From a virus: DNA of 49,426 bases. Shown piece by piece: positions 47,954-49,426 of this stretch. A program made the translations under genes and the position numbers. Every line of letters begins with the position of its first letter. The first letter of the stretch is position 1. The DNA lies in IMG/VR virus record IMGVR_UViG_3300031251_000031, positions 1 to 49,426 of that record; one strand, 5' to 3'. The notes beneath the pieces are model-generated. The model searched no databases and was not told where the DNA came from. It was given only the letters and a program-made list of their open reading frames with translations.

Positions 47954-48178
47954 CTTTAGAGCCTCCTCCAGACCCATGGAGGAATGCGGGTTTGCCCACT
48001 GTGTTACCCCTTATAGTCTCTATATAACGCCGGAGAGGGCTCGAACCCCCGGGTTGGTGCCTGCTCGTTCGGCCGCTGGCGCGGCGGACGGGTTCAGGGG
48101 GTTCTCACCCGCATCAGGAGCCATCTGGAGCAGCGCCGTAGGGCGCTATATAGGGGATAGTGCGCCAAAAGGGCGGTT

Positions 48179-48586
48179 TTACCCCTGTGGAGGGCGGATG
48201 TCGTTGAACTGGGTGCGGGGATCGAGCAGGATGGCCTTCTCGGCGGCTGCCGCAGCGATCTCGAACCTCCCCGGAAGGGGGGCAAAGAGCTTTCCTCCCC
48301 TCCCTTGCCACCATCCGTGGACGTAGGTGGTGTCCCGCAGGCGCGATTGCAGGGTGCCGTGGCCGCCCCACAAGTCCCACAGGATCTCGATGCCGGGTCT
48401 GGAGCGGGCGAGGTCGGCGATGCCGCTCACGTAGTCCCAATCGGACTCCCTCCAGCCTCTGGATTCAGCGAAATGCTGGGCATCCCACAGTGTTCGGGCG
48501 GCGATCAGGTGCTTCGGGCGCCCGTGTTGCCAGGGTGTGAGCGGGAATTTGTGGTATGTCGGTGGTTTCGGCGGAATCACGGGCAT
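48179..48586 (-). CDS. Hypothetical protein
   Basis: ATG at 48586 overlaps the upstream stop (TGATG); the 135-residue product has a Trp-rich middle (WDLWGGHGTL, GWWQGRGGK) and an Ala-rich helical end. No family is recognised. It is the last gene of the operon that starts across the join. Confidence 0.72.
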   Translation of the reverse strand: MPVIPPKPPTYHKFPLTPWQHGRPKHLIAARTLWDAQHFAESRGWRESDWDYVSGIADLARSRPGIEILWDLWGGHGTLQSRLRDTTYVHGWWQGRGGKLFAPLPGRFEIAAAAAEKAILLDPRTQFNDIRPPQG

Positions 48587-49140
48587 CAAACCACCCTCAG
48601 CCGCATCGGGTGCCCTTCCGGGAGCCGAATCGGCCTCAGAAGCCAGTCATCGCCCTTCTCGTCGGCGAAATCGAGCTTTCGGAGCACGTCAATCGTGCGA
48701 TCCCGGTCTGCGAGGCGCTTGGAGCGGGCTTCGACGGCGATTGCTTCCCGTGAGAGCCCGTATGGCTCCGCTGCGGCCAGCAGAAGCGTGATCCACTCGC
48801 TCAGTTCGGCCACGCCCTCCATCGAGAAGCACGGTTCGTCCATGAAGCTGATGCATCCGCGGCATAGCTCCTCTCGGAGCCACAACATGCACTCGTGGTG
48901 CCCCTTCCACCCCCTCTGCGCCGACATCGCGCCCCAGGTGAGTGTCTTGTTGCGCTGGCACGCCTCACAGTGGAGGGTGACGAACAGGTTGTCGGTCTCC
49001 GCGTCGTAGCCGGTCAGCATCCGCACGTCTTCGTGCTTGCTGCCATCCTCGATTGCGAGCAGCAGATCAGACCGCATTTCGACGGCGATCCGGTCTTGGC
49101 CAAGGAAGAAGTCGGGCATGATGGTGTAGGAGAAGGCCAT
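48586..49140 (-). CDS. Hypothetical protein with Cys pairs and helical domain
   Basis: 184 residues, ATG overlapping the winged-helix stop (TGATG). The first half holds CEACQRNKTL and CMLWLREELCRGC, possible zinc sites. The second half is helical with an LSREAIAVEARSKRLADRD stretch that may bind DNA. Coupled to the winged-helix gene, it may be its partner. Confidence 0.72.
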   Translation of the reverse strand: MAFSYTIMPDFFLGQDRIAVEMRSDLLLAIEDGSKHEDVRMLTGYDAETDNLFVTLHCEACQRNKTLTWGAMSAQRGWKGHHECMLWLREELCRGCISFMDEPCFSMEGVAELSEWITLLLAAAEPYGLSREAIAVEARSKRLADRDRTIDVLRKLDFADEKGDDWLLRPIRLPEGHPMRLRVV

Positions 49141-49426
49141 CAGGCTACCACCCTTGCCTCATCGGAGATGAGCCGCACTCCGCCGACCATCCCGTCCCAA
49201 TCCTCCTGTTCGGGGGGCTCAGCGTCAACTCCGTTGCGCTGGTAGCGCGTCTGGAGTGCCATCTGCATCTCCCGGGCGTCGTCCAGGCGCCCTTCGCGCC
49301 GTGCGTGCGACACCTCGCCGTCCATCAGCGCCTGCTCCGCCGCGATCCCGCAGGCGTGGCAGCCGCAGCTGAGGCCCTGCACGCTTGTGCCGTGGTAGCG
49401 GATGCCGGTGTCGAAGGAGATCCCCT
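49140..49426 (-). CDS. Winged-helix DNA-binding protein, C-terminal part
   Basis: Continuation of the gene that begins at 626. The portion 49140-49299 is unique; 49300-49426 repeats bases 1-127. It encodes the Cys-rich CGCHACG, a helical acidic stretch and the end ISDEARVVA. The stop at 49140 overlaps the next ATG. Confidence 0.85.
   Translation of the reverse strand, partial: GISFDTGIRYHGTSVQGLSCGCHACGIAAEQALMDGEVSHARREGRLDDAREMQMALQTRYQRNGVDAEPPEQEDWDGMVGGVRLISDEARVVA
49300..49426. repeat. Terminal direct repeat from circular assembly (right copy)
   Basis: Exact repeat of bases 1-127, as described for the left copy. Confidence 0.95.

Larger units (their letters stand above)
47104..48178. 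other. Control and possible origin region
   Basis: About 1 kb with at most one small gene (47786-47953). It holds a motif copy, nested stem-loops (47161-47204, 47248-47292), a strong leftward promoter with an inverted repeat in its spacer, 14-bp-phased repeats and an A+T-richer part (47520-47760). From 47954 to 48178 only short inverted repeats, two CTATATA elements and one T-arm-like hairpin are seen. It is the longest non-coding region. Confidence 0.7.

Noticed and set aside
48015-48080. T-arm-like hairpin GGGGG-TTCGAGC-CCTCT on the minus strand as a tRNA
   Set aside because: No matching 7-bp acceptor or D and anticodon arms can be drawn upstream; the best 5' partner has a mismatch and wrong spacing.
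47990-48170. CTATATA elements at 48022 and 48150 as promoters
   Set aside because: They resemble -10 boxes, but no -35 box lies at 16-18 bases on either strand.
1-49426. CRISPR array, insertion sequence or transposase
   Set aside because: No regularly spaced direct repeats of CRISPR type, no transposase and no paired terminal inverted repeats were seen.

Overview
This window is a complete temperate-type double-stranded DNA phage genome, assembled as a circle. The last 127 bases (49300-49426) exactly repeat the first 127, so the unit is 49,299 bp and one gene runs across the join. The DNA is visibly G+C-rich. GTG and TTG starts are common, genes overlap by 1-4 bases (ATGA, GTGA, TGATG), and Shine-Dalgarno sites are of the GGAGG type. 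A Ku-like protein and two cell-wall hydrolases of Gram-positive type fit an actinobacterial host (Streptomyces or a relative); the host is inferred, not shown.

Layout. Bases 816-24168 are a rightward late operon: a Cys-rich microprotein, a ClpP-like protease, terminase, portal, an HTH protein, a scaffold candidate, major capsid protein, two small head proteins, tRNA-Gln, adaptors, tail hub and fibre proteins, three probable ejection proteins, an NlpC/P60 hydrolase, holin candidates and a GH25 lysozyme. No tape measure, tail tube or sheath gene is seen, and the portal/adaptor/hub/ejection set looks P22-like, so a short-tailed virion is most likely. A strong two-way terminator at 24177-24220 separates this operon from the leftward genes.

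Bases 49140 down to 24256 are leftward. They hold replication and recombination genes (TOPRIM-helicase, split family A DNA polymerase, SSB, ERF annealing protein, Cas4/RecB-like nuclease, DnaQ-like exonuclease, HNH nuclease, RepA-like ATPase), a Ku-like protein, a PQQ-type beta-propeller, nucleotide-metabolism genes and many small proteins. One rightward gene, a tyrosine integrase, lies inside this arm, within the gap between the two halves of the DNA polymerase.

The most striking feature is a dispersed asymmetric 13-bp motif, CCTGAGCCAGTAA: 14 copies plus one weak variant. It lies at operon joints. Its TGA or TAA often ends the upstream gene, and the following GGAG serves the next one. Stem-loops lie just 5' of many copies. 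The two copies at 32274 and 34299 bound the module that splits the polymerase. Several intergenic regions also hold short tRNA-like or nested stem-loop structures. A roughly 1-kb region (47104-48178) with a strong leftward promoter, an operator-like inverted repeat and 14-bp-phased repeats is the best candidate for the origin and early control region. A winged-helix protein encoded across the assembly join faces the late operon and is a candidate regulator.
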